From Levilactobacillus parabrevis ATCC 53295 (GTDB taxonomy: Bacteria > Bacillota > Bacilli > Lactobacillales > Lactobacillaceae): a stretch of 64,000 nucleotides of DNA. The stretch is from the NCBI RefSeq assembly GCF_001434055.1, contig NZ_AZCZ01000005.1, positions 28,316-92,315 on the forward strand. Direction: 5' to 3'. The notes under the pieces were generated by a model. That model worked only from the letters and a program-made list of their open reading frames with translations, did no database searches and was not told the origin of the DNA. Made by a program: the position numbers and the translations under genes. This document shows positions 19,540 to 30,011 of the stretch, piece after piece; position 1 is the first letter of the stretch, and every line of letters starts with the position of its first letter.

Positions 19540-21069
19540 ATGATAGAAAACATGATCACAGCGATTGATCAGTTTGCCACTAGTGATCCGGATCGCATCG
19601 CTTACGATGATCTGGGGCACACGAACACGTACGGTGAGTTAAAACAGCGCTCGGATGCTTTGGCCGCTCATTTGGATGCCATGCAGCTACCAGCGCACGC
19701 GCCCATCCTAGTGTATGGGGGCCAGACGTTTGACATGATGGCGACCTTCTTAGGAATCGTCAAGAGTGGTCACGCCTATGCGCCAATCGATACACATTCG
19801 CCGCTCGAGCGGATTACCACGATTAATGAAATTGCCCAACCCGCCGCAGCTATCGCTGTGAGCGCGTTACCCACGACTTTAGGTGAGACGCCGGTACTTA
19901 CACCGGATAACCTACAGACCATCTTCAGCAGTCCCGTGGTGGACTACCAAGTGGATCATGCCGTGAGTGGGGACGAGAACTACTATATTATCTTCACGTC
20001 CGGAACAACGGGGAAACCTAAGGGTGTGCAGATTTCACACAAGAACTTATTAAGCTATGTCAACTGGATGCTGAGCGCCGACTTCGTGTTGCCAACCGCA
20101 CCGCGGACGCTGTCGCAAGCGCCATATTCGTTTGACCTGTCCGTCATGGATTGGGGGCCAACGCTGGCCAGTGGTGGGACACTCGTCGCGTTGCCGAAGA
20201 CGGTGACGGATAACTTCAAGCAACTGTTCGAGACGCTACCGCAAATGGATCTGGATGTCTGGGTCTCTACGCCGTCGTTTGTGGACATTTGCTTGTTGGA
20301 GCCCACTTTTGATGCCACACATTATCCACGCCTGAGTCGCTTCCTCTTCTGTGGGGAAGAATTGACCCACGCCACGGCACAGAATTTACACCAGCGGTTT
20401 CCGGATGCTCGGATCTTCAACACTTACGGGCCAACGGAAACTACGGTGGCGGTGACGCAAGTGGAAATTACGGCAGAAATCTTAGCCGACTACCCACGGT
20501 TGCCCATTGGTTATGCCAAGGGTGATACCGAAATCACGGTGGTCGATGACCAACTGCAGCCGGTACCAGCGGGAACTGAAGGCGAGATCTTAATCAGTGG
20601 TCCATCGATGTCGAAGGGGTACCTAAATAACCCAGAGAAGACGGCCAAAGCCTTCGTCACTCTGAACGGTAAGACTGTTTACCGGTCCGGTGACCTGGGT
20701 GTGGCTATGGCGGATGGTCTGATTATGTATCGTGGGCGAACCGACTTCCAAATTAAGCTCCACGGTTACCGAATCGAATTGGAGGAGGTCAACCACTACT
20801 TGTCACAGGAAGACCACATTCAGGTCGGTGTTGCTGTGCCGCGGTATGACCGGAATCACAAGGTCAGCCAACTGATTGCTTGGGTGGTTCCGAGTGGTCA
20901 TAATTTTGCCAGCGAGTTAGACCTGACCAAGGCGATCAAGGATAATTTGCAAGGTGGCGACATGATGGAATATATGATTCCGCAACGCTTTGTGTACAAG
21001 GATAGCCTACCGATGACCCCCAACGGCAAGGTTGATATTAAATCTATTATTGCTGAGGTCAATCAATAA
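19540..21069 (+). CDS. dltA: D-alanine--D-alanyl carrier protein ligase DltA
   Basis: Activates D-alanine as the adenylate and loads it on DltC, 509 aa. AMP-binding fold with IIFTSGTTGKPKGVQ (about 150), FNTYGPTETTVAV (about 293), YRSGDLG (about 383) and the C-terminal catalytic lysine region TPNGKVDI. RBS GGGGGG upstream of ATG 19540. Its TAA overlaps the dltB ATG by one base (TAATG), implying coupled translation. Confidence 0.98.
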   Translation: MIENMITAIDQFATSDPDRIAYDDLGHTNTYGELKQRSDALAAHLDAMQLPAHAPILVYGGQTFDMMATFLGIVKSGHAYAPIDTHSPLERITTINEIAQPAAAIAVSALPTTLGETPVLTPDNLQTIFSSPVVDYQVDHAVSGDENYYIIFTSGTTGKPKGVQISHKNLLSYVNWMLSADFVLPTAPRTLSQAPYSFDLSVMDWGPTLASGGTLVALPKTVTDNFKQLFETLPQMDLDVWVSTPSFVDICLLEPTFDATHYPRLSRFLFCGEELTHATAQNLHQRFPDARIFNTYGPTETTVAVTQVEITAEILADYPRLPIGYAKGDTEITVVDDQLQPVPAGTEGEILISGPSMSKGYLNNPEKTAKAFVTLNGKTVYRSGDLGVAMADGLIMYRGRTDFQIKLHGYRIELEEVNHYLSQEDHIQVGVAVPRYDRNHKVSQLIAWVVPSGHNFASELDLTKAIKDNLQGGDMMEYMIPQRFVYKDSLPMTPNGKVDIKSIIAEVNQ

Positions 21070-22280
21070 TGTTGACTTTTGAACCGTACGGCAACCCAAC
21101 GTATTTCGCCTTGTTGGGGGTGGCGTTATTGCCACTGATGATTGGTCTTCTGTACGGCAAACGGTCGCGCCTTTACGAAACGTTAGTGTCAATCTTCTTT
21201 CTGGTCTTAACCTTTGGGGGTTCTAAATGGACCCAAGGGGTGGCCTTGATAATCTACATTTTGTATGAGGTGGTCTTGACCTGGGGGTATGCCGTTTACC
21301 GGAGGAACCATAATTCGGGGCCGTTGTTTTACCTGATGGTGATTCTCGCCATCGCACCATTAACCATCGTCAAGGTGACGCCGGCTGTCGAGAACGGCCA
21401 GGCCTCACTGATTGGATTTCTGGGGGTCAGCTACCTGACCTTCAGAGCCGTGCAGACGATGATGGAAACACGGGATGGCACGCTGAAGAACTATAACATC
21501 ATGACATTCTTACAGTTCATGCTGTTCTTCCCAACCATCTCTTCTGGTCCAATTGACCGGTATCGGCGATTTGAAGCCGATTATCGGTCGGTGCCGGATC
21601 GTGACAAGTATCTGGGGATGCTGCAAAAGGGAATTCGTTACCTGTTTGTCGGCTTTATGTACAAGTTTATCCTGGCGTACTATTTCGGGACGATCTTGAT
21701 GCCGAAGTTGCAGCTGATGGCGATGCACTCGCGCGGTGGCTTCCTGGATATCTCGTGGCCGCTTATCGGCTACATGTACTGTTACAGTGCAGACTTGTTC
21801 TTTGACTTTGCCGGGTATAGTTTGTTTGCCGTGGGGACGTCCTACATTATGGGAATCGCTACGCCAATGAACTTCAATCAACCCTGGCGGTCACCGAACA
21901 TCAAGGATTTCTGGAATCGTTGGCACATTACGTTATCGTTCTGGTTCCGAGACTTTATCTACATGCGACTGGTCTTCTGGTTCATGAAGCATAGGGTCTT
22001 CAAGAAGCCAACAACGACCGCCAACGTTACGTATATCATCAACATGCTGATCATGGGATTCTGGCATGGGGTGACCTGGTATTACATCACGTACGGCCTG
22101 TTCCACGGGGTTGCGCTAGTGATCAACGATACTTGGTTACGTTACAAGAAGAAGCACCGGCAGAGTGTTCCGCATAATAAGTTTACGCAGATCTTTGCCA
22201 TCTTCTTAACGGCCAACCTGGTCTGCTTTAGTTTCTTGATCTTCTCAGGGATTCTGGATAAAATTTGGTTTTTGAAGTAA
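21069..22280 (+). CDS. dltB: D-alanyl transfer protein DltB (MBOAT)
   Basis: Polytopic membrane O-acyltransferase moving D-alanine from DltC across the membrane, 403 aa. Many membrane segments; the MBOAT core shows NFNQPWRSPNIKDFWNRWHITLS region motifs and the catalytic histidine in MGFWHGVTWYYITYG (about 332). Starts within the dltA stop codon; 37 bases separate it from dltC. Confidence 0.97.
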   Translation: MLTFEPYGNPTYFALLGVALLPLMIGLLYGKRSRLYETLVSIFFLVLTFGGSKWTQGVALIIYILYEVVLTWGYAVYRRNHNSGPLFYLMVILAIAPLTIVKVTPAVENGQASLIGFLGVSYLTFRAVQTMMETRDGTLKNYNIMTFLQFMLFFPTISSGPIDRYRRFEADYRSVPDRDKYLGMLQKGIRYLFVGFMYKFILAYYFGTILMPKLQLMAMHSRGGFLDISWPLIGYMYCYSADLFFDFAGYSLFAVGTSYIMGIATPMNFNQPWRSPNIKDFWNRWHITLSFWFRDFIYMRLVFWFMKHRVFKKPTTTANVTYIINMLIMGFWHGVTWYYITYGLFHGVALVINDTWLRYKKKHRQSVPHNKFTQIFAIFLTANLVCFSFLIFSGILDKIWFLK

Positions 22281-22317
22281 GCAGTAGAGGATGTATTTCA
22301 TCGAGGGGGAAATAAAA

Positions 22318-22551
22318 ATGGATATCAAAGCAACTGTATTAGACATTTTAAACGATTTAACGGGTAACGATGTTAGTGGCGCAATGGATGACAATCTGTT
22401 CGACAGCGGCATCATGGACTCCATGGCTTCTGTTCAATTATTATTATCACTGCAAAGCGAACTGGGTGTTAACGTACCCGTTTCCGAATTTGAGCGGTCA
22501 GAGTGGGACACGCCCAACAAAATCATTGCGAAAGTGGAAAGCCTGGCTTAG
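22318..22551 (+). CDS. dltC: D-alanyl carrier protein DltC
   Basis: 77 aa acyl-carrier-like protein. The phosphopantetheine serine is Ser35 in [15 protein letters not shown]. Start ATG 22318 is chosen from GAGGGGG 9 bases upstream; an earlier in-frame ATG at 22291 would add 9 residues not seen in the family. Four bases before dltD. Confidence 0.97.
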   Translation: MDIKATVLDILNDLTGNDVSGAMDDNLFDSGIMDSMASVQLLLSLQSELGVNVPVSEFERSEWDTPNKIIAKVESLA

Positions 22552-22554
22552 CCA

Positions 22555-23841
22555 ATGGCAAAGCGATTACTACGGATTTTCGGTCCGTTAATTCTCGCAG
22601 CTATTCTGGTTTTTGCGGTACTCGCTTCGCCGGTCACTTTCGGGTTCAAGCACATCAGTACTACCCGAGAACGACAGGCAGCGGTGTCGCTGTCACCCAA
22701 CGTTTTACGTGGTAAGCACATCAAGGAAGCGGCCTTAAGTGACGGTTACGTGCCATTCTTTGGGTCATCGGAGTGGTCACGAATCGATCCGATGCATCCC
22801 TCGGTTTTGGCGCAAAAGTATCACCGAGACTACCGGCCATTTCTATTAGGTGCGCGGGGAACCCAGTCGTTAACGCAATTCTTTGTGATGCAAAACATCC
22901 AGGGGCAATTGCGGAACAAGAAGGCGGTCTTCTTCGTTTCACCACAGTGGTTCGTGAAGGGCGGGACGCGTAAGGATGCCTTTGGCTTCTACTACTCACA
23001 ATTACAGACGGCGGAGTGGTTGACCCACTACCGGCACGATGCAATTGATCAGTACGCTGCCAAGCGCCTCCTGCAGATGCCTGCCGCAAAGTCCGACCAT
23101 TTCATCTATGCCGCACTACAACGGGTGGCGGCCGGTAAATCATTGACGAAGGATCAGCGGTTCTATCTGCAAACTAGAAAGAACATGTTGACCCAAGAAG
23201 ATCAATTCTTCTCCGGCATTAATTTACCATCGCAGAACTTGAGTCGTGTCAACCGGCAAGCCAAGAAGTTACCCACTCATTACTCCTATTCGGCGCTGGA
23301 TCGACTCGGCGGTCAGTTAGGGAAGCAAGCAACGGGCAATAACCCGTTCCAGATCAGCGATAAGTTCTACAATCATGGGCTGAAGCAGGAGATTAAGACG
23401 GGGAATTTGAAGGATTTCCAAAAGAACCTGTCTTACCTGCAATCACCAGAGTATAGTGACTTCCAGCTGTGTTTGGATCAATTTGCTCGGCTGCATACCG
23501 ACGTCTTGTTCATCATTCCACCAATTAATCAACGCTGGCAGAAATACACCGGCTTATCCGAAACGATGCTGAAGCAATTCGACCAAAAGATTCATTATCA
23601 ATTACAGTCGCAAGGTTTCAACAATATCGTTGATTTATCGGATAAGGGCAACGTGCCGTACTTTATGACCGACACGATCCATCCGGGCTGGCGTGGCTGG
23701 TTGGCGATTGATAAGCGTGTGGACCCATTCTTAACCAAGAAGCAGGCCCAACCGCGTTATCACACCAGTGACAAATTCTATGAGAAGCAATGGCAACAGT
23801 TGGAACCATCTCAACTGAGCCAGTACGAAAACAACAAGTAA
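22555..23841 (+). CDS. dltD: D-alanyl-lipoteichoic acid biosynthesis protein DltD
   Basis: 428 aa membrane-anchored thioesterase-like protein finishing D-alanyl transfer to lipoteichoic acid. One N-terminal membrane helix (about 9-27), then an extracellular SGNH-type domain with the serine block FFGSSEWSR (about 69-76) and Asp/His block DTIHPGWRGW (about 376). Follows dltC by 3 bases. Operon ends at the terminator 23848-23874. Confidence 0.97.
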   Translation: MAKRLLRIFGPLILAAILVFAVLASPVTFGFKHISTTRERQAAVSLSPNVLRGKHIKEAALSDGYVPFFGSSEWSRIDPMHPSVLAQKYHRDYRPFLLGARGTQSLTQFFVMQNIQGQLRNKKAVFFVSPQWFVKGGTRKDAFGFYYSQLQTAEWLTHYRHDAIDQYAAKRLLQMPAAKSDHFIYAALQRVAAGKSLTKDQRFYLQTRKNMLTQEDQFFSGINLPSQNLSRVNRQAKKLPTHYSYSALDRLGGQLGKQATGNNPFQISDKFYNHGLKQEIKTGNLKDFQKNLSYLQSPEYSDFQLCLDQFARLHTDVLFIIPPINQRWQKYTGLSETMLKQFDQKIHYQLQSQGFNNIVDLSDKGNVPYFMTDTIHPGWRGWLAIDKRVDPFLTKKQAQPRYHTSDKFYEKQWQQLEPSQLSQYENNK

Positions 23842-23847
23842 TCTGAG

Positions 23848-23874
23848 AGGTCTGGGTTGATGCCCGGGCCTTTT
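23848..23874 (+). terminator. Intrinsic terminator of the dlt operon
   Basis: AGGTCTGGG pairs with CCCGGGCCT, followed by TTTT. Confidence 0.75.
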
Positions 23875-23939
23875 GTCATCTCTATCGGCGCAAACGGGTT
23901 GGGGGCGAGCTGGCGATTGGTGCCGACTTACCTTTTAGT

Positions 23940-23968
23940 TTGTGATTAACGCTGATGGTTGGTATAAT
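23940..23968 (+). promoter_or_regulatory. lepA promoter
   Basis: TTGTGA (23940-23945), 17-bp spacer, TATAAT (23963-23968), 37 bases before the lepA start. Confidence 0.75.
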
Positions 23969-24005
23969 TGTCTGGACATGGTGTTTAAGAAAGTAGGAAA
24001 TCAAC

Positions 24006-25838
24006 ATGGATCTTGAGAAATTAAAAAACCATCAAAAATATATTCGCAACTTTTCCATTGTGGCCCATATTGACCACGGGAAATCCACGATTGCGGACCG
24101 AATCTTGGAGTTAACGGATACCATCTCCAAGCGTGACATGCAAGATCAAGTGTTGGATAGCATGGACCTTGAACGGGAACGCGGAATTACAATTAAGCTG
24201 AACGCGGTTGAATTGACGTATCACGCCAAGGATGGCCACGACTATGAGTTTCATTTGATCGATACTCCAGGGCACGTGGACTTCTCCTATGAGGTCTCAC
24301 GGAGCCTAGCTGCCTGTGAAGGGGCCGTTTTGGTCGTTGACGCAGCGCAAGGGGTCGAAGCCCAAACGCTGGCCAACGTGTATCTGGCGTTGGATGACGA
24401 TTTGGAAATCGTGCCGGTCGTGAACAAGATTGACTTGCCAGCGGCGGACCCAGAAAAGGTTAAGAAAGAAATCGAAGACGTCATTGGTTTGGATGCCTCC
24501 GATGCCGTGTTGGCTAGTGCCAAGCAAGGGGTCGGCATTCCAGAATTACTGGAACAGATCGTCCACAAGGTGCCAGCACCAACCGGTGATTTGGATGCGC
24601 CGTTGAAGGCCTTGGTCTTTGACTCCGTTTACGACGATTACCGTGGGGTTGTCATGAGTGTGCGGCTGTTCGAAGGAACGGTTCAACCGGGCGATAAGAT
24701 CTTACTGATGAATAGTGGTAGTGAATACGAAGTGACCGAGGTCGGGGTTAACTCGCCGAAGCCAATTTCACGTGACTACCTGATTGCCGGCGACGTGGGT
24801 TACATCACTGCCAGCATCAAGGATATTGCCGATACCCGGGTGGGTGACACGGTGACCAATGCCGCGAAGCCCGCAGAAAAGGCACTGCCAGGCTACCGGG
24901 AAATGAACCCGATGGTCTACGCCGGGCTGTATCCGACTGACAATGCCAAGTTGAATGATTTACGGGAAGCGTTGGAAAAGCTGAAGCTGAACGATGCTGC
25001 GTTGGAATTCGAGCCGGAAGCCTCACAGGCGCTGGGCTTTGGGTTCCGGTGTGGGTTCCTGGGGATGCTCCACATGGATGTTATCCAGGAACGGTTGGAA
25101 CGTGAATTCAACCTGGACTTGATCACGACGGCACCATCCGTTACGTACCACGCGTACTTGACGGACGGGACTATGAAGACGGTTGAGAATCCAGCAGAGA
25201 TGCCGGAAGCCTCAGCCATCAAGCGGATTGAGGAACCAATTGTGAAGGCTACGATCATGGCGCCTAACGAGTACGTTGGGGCGGTCATGGACCTGTGCCA
25301 ACACCGGCGGGGCCAATTCCTGACGATGGAATATTTAGATGATTATCGTGTAAATATCATCTATAACATGCCGTTGTCAGAAATCATCTTCGATTTCTTT
25401 GATAAGTTGAAGTCGAGCACGCGGGGTTACGCATCGTTGGATTATGAACGGAGCGGTTACCAAGAGGCTGACTTGGTCAAGATTGATATCCTGTTGAACG
25501 CGGACAAGGTCGATGCACTGAGCTTCATTGCCCACCGGACGTTCGCTGCCCAACGAGGTCGTGAGATTGCATCGCGGCTGAAGAATATCATTCCACGCCA
25601 AAACTTTGAAATTCCTGTGCAGGCTGCCATCGGTGCCAAAATCATCGCGAGAACGACGATCAAGGCCTACCGGAAGGACGTGACCGCCAAACTCTATGGT
25701 GGTGACCGTACCCGGCGGATGAAGCTGCTGGAAAAGCAAAAGGTCGGAAAGAAACGGATGAAGGCTGTGGGGAAGGTTGATATTCCTCAGGAAGCGTTCA
25801 TGGCCGTTTTGAAGACTGACGAGGACGAAACCAAATAG
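24006..25838 (+). CDS. lepA: Elongation factor 4 (LepA)
   Basis: Ribosome-binding translational GTPase, 610 aa. G domain with [23 protein letters not shown] and NKIDLP; EF-G-like domains II, III and V; the LepA-specific C-terminal domain with [21 protein letters not shown]. It lacks EF-G domain IV, as expected. Single-gene unit with its own promoter (23940-23968) and terminator. Confidence 0.98.
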   Translation: MDLEKLKNHQKYIRNFSIVAHIDHGKSTIADRILELTDTISKRDMQDQVLDSMDLERERGITIKLNAVELTYHAKDGHDYEFHLIDTPGHVDFSYEVSRSLAACEGAVLVVDAAQGVEAQTLANVYLALDDDLEIVPVVNKIDLPAADPEKVKKEIEDVIGLDASDAVLASAKQGVGIPELLEQIVHKVPAPTGDLDAPLKALVFDSVYDDYRGVVMSVRLFEGTVQPGDKILLMNSGSEYEVTEVGVNSPKPISRDYLIAGDVGYITASIKDIADTRVGDTVTNAAKPAEKALPGYREMNPMVYAGLYPTDNAKLNDLREALEKLKLNDAALEFEPEASQALGFGFRCGFLGMLHMDVIQERLEREFNLDLITTAPSVTYHAYLTDGTMKTVENPAEMPEASAIKRIEEPIVKATIMAPNEYVGAVMDLCQHRRGQFLTMEYLDDYRVNIIYNMPLSEIIFDFFDKLKSSTRGYASLDYERSGYQEADLVKIDILLNADKVDALSFIAHRTFAAQRGREIASRLKNIIPRQNFEIPVQAAIGAKIIARTTIKAYRKDVTAKLYGGDRTRRMKLLEKQKVGKKRMKAVGKVDIPQEAFMAVLKTDEDETK

Positions 25839-25840
25839 AA

Positions 25841-25908
25841 AGCGTTGATATATCAACGCTTGTGCCACATGTTCGATGATTGAACTTCACTGAACATGTG
25901 GCATTTTT
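25841..25908 (+). terminator. lepA terminator with preceding perfect palindrome
   Basis: A 20-bp perfect palindrome (half AGCGTTGATA, 25841-25860) directly follows the stop. Then comes an 11-bp perfect stem GCCACATGTTC/GAACATGTGGC (25864-25902) with ATTTTT. The second hairpin is the terminator; the first may stabilise the 3' end. Confidence 0.85.
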
Positions 25909-26123
25909 AGAACTTTTCCCACATTCTTCCTACATTTTGGTGGCGACGGACATCGTCTCCTGAAGGAGTGGTGTATGTGCGTATGTGCATTGCTGAGAGT
26001 GAAAGGTAACAGAGAATTCAACTTAATTGGTCTTTTTTATCGATGGAAATGATAAGTTTATAATCAGTTTGGGAGAGGATAATCACGAGTCATGAAGATA
26101 ATGAAGCCGAGAACATCAAACTA

Positions 26124-26288
26124 ATGTTAGCCGGTAAACCATATACTCATGATGGTATAACAGAGTATGGTGGTTTGCCACCTATGTTTATTCAGCCTAA
26201 AAGTCATAACTCTGGTAAACGACGTATGCCAGACAGTGAGTATCAAGCGCTTATTGATAAGTTTGTTGCATTGCAGAAGAAAAAGTAA
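26124..26288 (+). CDS. Short unknown gene, possibly 5'-truncated
   Basis: 54 aa from ATG 26124, beginning MLAGKPYTHDGITEYGGLPP and ending in a Lys-rich tail. The frame stays open upstream and reads an acidic, protein-like stretch (SHEDNEAENIKL), but no ATG, GTG or TTG lies there. The only good ribosome-binding site (GGGAGAGG, about 26071-26078) serves an ATG at 26092 in another frame that stops at the ATG 26124 overlap (CTAATG). So this is either a coupled short gene or one whose start was lost by a frameshift. Family not recognised. The preceding 215 bases hold a possible -10 TATAAT and nothing else clear. Confidence 0.45.
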   Translation: MLAGKPYTHDGITEYGGLPPMFIQPKSHNSGKRRMPDSEYQALIDKFVALQKKK

Positions 26289-26361
26289 TCAGCACTATTT
26301 AGAGCCAGTTTGCAAATTACAAATTGAAGCTTTCTGATGGGGTGTTGATGAAGGGATTTGC

Positions 26362-26396
26362 AGAGGCTCAATTCACTTTCGAGTTGGACCTCTTTT
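26362..26396 (+). terminator. Intrinsic terminator
   Basis: AGAGG..CAATTC pairs with GAGTTG..CCTCT, followed by TTT; ends the short gene at 26124. Confidence 0.65.
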
Positions 26397-26477
26397 CCGT
26401 ATTCTGATTTTGAATTCGATCTGGGTGCGATAACTGAGGTTTATCTAATTTTGATAACCATAAGCAGTACGCTTTAT

Positions 26478-26726
26478 TTACTTGATCTTATGAATGATAC
26501 CTTCTATAAAACCAGAAAAAAATTGAACTAAATGAAAATTATCGGCGACAATAATGATATTAGGAAGTATTTCGTGAATAATTAACTGATACTGAGAATT
26601 AAGATCCATTACGATGCGAGTGACGTTGCTTCGATTGGTTCGGGAATAGTGGTTTAAAAAGAATTCTTTGATGTTTATATTTCTTTGTCCTGACAAGAGA
26701 GTAAACAGGCCATCGTTCGGTCAGTA
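26478..26726 (-). pseudogene. ISL3-family transposase fragment
   Basis: About 80 residues of an ISL3-type DDE transposase. NINIKEFF, VTRIVMDLNSQYQLIIHEILPN and IIVADNFHLVQFF match the family pattern of an Asp followed about 25 residues later by a D-x-F-H-x-V-Q block. No start or end of the transposase and no flanking inverted repeats were found, and the frame is closed on both sides. A dead remnant marking past insertion or rearrangement in this accessory stretch. Confidence 0.75.
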
Positions 26727-26748
26727 GTTACTGCATTTTAAACAACTC

Positions 26749-26793
26749 AAAAACCTCAACCACTAGATGTGAAATTTAGTAGTTGAGGCTTTT
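26749..26793 (-). terminator. Terminator of the MFS gene (bidirectional)
   Basis: GCCTCAACTACTA / TAGTGGTTGAGG on the minus strand with a T-run; A-runs on both arms allow function from either side. Confidence 0.75.
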
Positions 26794-26830
26794 GATATCT
26801 CATGACGATCAATTTTAAAGTAATACATTT

Positions 26831-27990
26831 TTAATTGTACTGTACCGCAGCATTAAGCTTACGACGATAACATAGATAAATAATTGCTGTTAAAGGAATG
26901 ATCAGCAGCATCACTGGATAAAAGAACTTGAGTGGAAAAATAGTGGGTAGAATGCCACCAATGATGGGTCCAAGAGACATCCCAATATCGCTGCCCAAAT
27001 AGTAAGTCGCGTTAGCAAGTCCCTGTTCTTTCATGGGTGCCAATAAGAGGGCAGTTGATTGGGAAACAGAAACCATAACGCCAAAACCGACCGCCATTAA
27101 TCCAGCCGCCAAGATCATTTCGAAGTTGTTCTGCATTATAGTTAATAGGATGATGTAACCTATTGTTGCGATTATGCAGATAGAAAACCAAATGCCAAAC
27201 GAAATCGTATCAAAATAATCTTTTAATAGAATTCGAATGACAATCAAAGCCAGTGAGTAGCATAAAAAGAAGAGACTTACGGTAATATTCAAATGCCGTT
27301 CTTGAACGTACATGACAATGTCAGCTTGGGTCACAAAGTAGGGAATGGACAGCAGCGAAAAAATTAGTGCTACCGGTAGTGCGTCTCGTTGAATAATCTT
27401 AAAGTGGCGATCTTCTTTTAATTCGATTGAAGGTTTCGCATGGTTATGGATGAATTGGATGACAACGACCATGGCTATTGAACTCAAAACTGCCAGCATG
27501 ATAACGAATTTGTATCCGAGAAGTTGATAGATGCCAATCGCTAGGGCGGGAGCAATCGCCATGGCAAGCGCGTTTAATAATCCGTAGTACCCCATCGCCG
27601 CCCCAAGATGTTGTCGCGGAACTAGAAAGGCCATCCAGGTTGCTAGACAAATGGTACATAGGACGAAGCCCAAGCCATTGACGATTCTAAAAGTTATTAG
27701 CCAAGACACGTCGGCAGCAAACAGGTAGCCCAAGTCGCTAACTGCACACAGACTAATGCTAGACGATATTTAGAAACTTGATCGGTTAAATTTCCAGCAA
27801 AAGGTCTTAATAACATTGAAGTGATACTCATCGCACCCACAATGATACCAGCGAAAGTACTATTAATCCCTAAATTACGGGCATAGCCATTCATCAGGGG
27901 GTTAACGGCCTGAATACTAAATTGATAAAAGAATGTTGCCAACATGACGCAAATGATATCCCTTGAAAAAAACGAAAACTTCTCTGTCAA
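26831..27990 (-). pseudogene. MFS transporter, frameshifted
   Basis: Two overlapping frames together give a ~385-residue major facilitator permease. The first (27990 to about 27745, TTG start) has the N-terminal helices and the MFS loop motif AGNLTDQVSKYRLAL; the second (about 27750 to 26831) continues with DLGYLFAADVSWLITFRIVNGLGF and the remaining helices. Frames switch at a TGTGTG run (27745-27750 on the plus strand); losing two bases joins them as ALVCAVSDLGYLFAA. Probably a null allele from slippage, or a phase-variable site. A drug/metabolite efflux role is inference. The DNA is more AT-rich than the housekeeping genes. Confidence 0.8.
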
Positions 27991-28028
27991 AATTTATTCT
28001 TCTCTCTTAAAACCGATTTTGGCCAAAT

Positions 28029-28052
28029 AAAAAGGGTGCTATAAGCACCCTC
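28029..28052 (-). terminator. Terminator of the esterase gene
   Basis: Minus strand GAGGGTGCT/AGCACCC followed by TTTTT. Confidence 0.75.
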
Positions 28053-28065
28053 TTATGAATATTAA

Positions 28066-29493
28066 TTATGGACGAGAGATACCCTTAAATAGCTGGAGCA
28101 CTGTTTTAGCATGTTCAACGCCGTTATAAGGCCGTTGACCAATATCTTTGATAATTATTTGGTCGACCTTCGTTGGTGACCATAGCTTTTCATGCTGATC
28201 AGTCGCAAAGTTAAGCAATGCTTGACTGATAAAGGCATCACGATCGAGTTGTTCTTGACTAGCATCGGGTGCGGCTTGACCGACAATCCCATACATGTCG
28301 GTCCCAAGATAGGCGGGGGAACCTTCGGCTGGGCCAACGCTCAGCTGATATACGCGTCCACCAGCTTGAGCATGATCATGGGCTTCTCGAATAGCAGGTA
28401 AGGTAAAATTATAATCTGTAAAGAAGCGGGTCCTGACATTAAGGGGTGAATCCTTGCCAGCGCCACAATGTAGGGCGATGGCCTCAGCCTGTTTACGGGG
28501 AATATGGCAATCGTAAACCATTTCATCAATTACGGCTTCGATTGTTTTGGGATCAATATTATCTGGCATGTGAGCTGCATACCAGCTTGCTTCAGCCATT
28601 GTTGAGGTGATGATTAAGTCCACATCTTTATGGCTACCGCTTTTAATAACGTCAGCAGGATTAGCCTTTAAAACGCCATTTGGCAGAAATTCATCTTCAA
28701 CAATGCCAATTGAAAGTGTATTTAAATTACCACGTTTCAAAACGTCGGTCGGTAAAACTTGATTAACGGCATTTGTCAGTGACTTGGCATCAACCGTTAA
28801 TAATTGGTCTGGTGACGTTAAGTCTAATGTTTTTAAAACTTTATCTGCCAGTTCTTCGGCCCACCAAGCTGGGATATAGCGAGCGGCATAGCCAGAAAAC
28901 GCAGCTAGTCTCTTATATAATCCGTCAGCTTCAGGCACAGCCAAAAGCGTTAACAGTGAGAATGAACCAGCACTGTGGCCCGTAAGCGTCACTTGGTTGG
29001 CGTCACCGCCGAATAATCCAATGTATTGGTGAATCCATTTTAGGGCGAGGATGATGTCTTGCAAGCCTAAGTTGCTGGCATCTTTAAACTTCCCACCATA
29101 TTAGGATAATTCAAGCCAACCAAGTGCTCCTAACCGGTAATTAATGGAGACGCCGATTACCTTACCACTAGCGACTAAGCCGGATAAATCCGACGTGTCT
29201 TGAGAGTTAGCGCCATAAGTCCAACCGCCTCCGTGGATATACACGACAACTGGCAGTTTTTCTTGAACATTGTCTGGCGCCCAGATGTTAAGATTTAAGC
29301 AGTCTTCGCTTTCACCTTTGTCGGAAGTTAAAAAGGCGGGATCTGTAAATTGCACCGATGCTGGGCCGCTTTGACTATAGTCTTGATTGGCTTCGAATGG
29401 GACCATTTGAGCTTTTTGGAACCGGTCAGCAGTACCATAGGGGACGCCAAGCCATTCCTGAACGTTATCAATTTTTTTGTTAGGATGTGACAT
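28066..29493 (-). pseudogene. Type B carboxylesterase broken by one stop codon
   Basis: A single frame of 475 codons read from ATG 29493 (AGAAGGAATTTGAA upstream). It is interrupted only by TAA at codon 131 (29101-29103), between GALGWLELS and YGGKFKDASNLGLQDIIL. Alpha/beta hydrolase features: VVVYIHGGGWTYG oxyanion region before the stop, nucleophile Ser in LTGHSAGSFS (about 174) after it. A CAA-to-TAA change would explain the stop. Unless read through or suppressed, the product lacks its active site. Next to the frameshifted MFS gene, but each has its own terminator. Confidence 0.85.
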
Positions 29494-29677
29494 TTCAAAT
29501 TCCTTCTTCCACATTTTTTGTATCGCTTGCTTTAGTATGTTTTTATCCACCAAAAGATGGCGGTTTATCGGCAATTGAAAGAAGATCGTCATTAGATGGT
29601 CTGTTGTAAAATAGCGGTACTATCTATCAGAGATATCAATGATAGTTATAATTATTTTTAAGAGTGGAAGTGTAATA

Positions 29678-29917
29678 ATGAAAAGTAATCTAGGCCCCAT
29701 GAAATATCATGTAGGTGATAATGTTATTTTTGATTTTAACGGTAAGATTCTTGAAGGCCGTATCTGGAATGCCGATTTCGGTGGGTCGCTTGAAATGCTG
29801 GGGAAATGTCATTCATACGATCTAGAAAGTCAGATTGATGGTGAAACGGTATTGTTAAAGCATGTTCCGGAGGCGTCGGTTTTTAGAATATTGTCAGCAA
29901 AGAATAAGCACTCATGA
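29678..29917 (+). CDS. Small unknown protein with SH3-like beginning
   Basis: 79 aa from ATG 29678 with AGAGTGGAAG upstream; an in-frame ATG at 29639 would add an Ile-rich tail without ribosome-binding site. MKYHVGDNVIFDFNGKILEGRIWNADFGG looks like a small beta-barrel (SH3 or KOW-like) opening. No further motif. Terminated by a strong hairpin at 29931-29974. Confidence 0.6.
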   Translation: MKSNLGPMKYHVGDNVIFDFNGKILEGRIWNADFGGSLEMLGKCHSYDLESQIDGETVLLKHVPEASVFRILSAKNKHS

Positions 29918-29930
29918 TTCGATTGCAATC

Positions 29931-29974
29931 AAATAGCCCGCAAAGATGTTAGAAGGCATCCTTGCGGGCTATTT
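29931..29974 (+). terminator. Bidirectional intrinsic terminator
   Basis: AAATAGCCCGCAAAGATG pairs with CATCCTTGCGGGCTATTT; serves the genes at 29678 (+) and 30012 (-). Confidence 0.85.
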
Positions 29975-30011
29975 GTGAAAGCTGGTTACTGTTCATAAAA
30001 CGATATCGTTA

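Noticed and set aside
22721..23089. 122-codon minus-strand frame in dltD
   Set aside because: Shadow frame; dltD is intact and conserved through it.
25841..25860. 20-bp perfect palindrome after lepA as an operator
   Set aside because: It directly follows the lepA stop and precedes a terminator, with no promoter nearby.
27697..27990. Separate 97-residue small membrane protein
   Set aside because: It is the N-terminal part of the frameshifted MFS transporter; the sequence continues in the overlapping frame.
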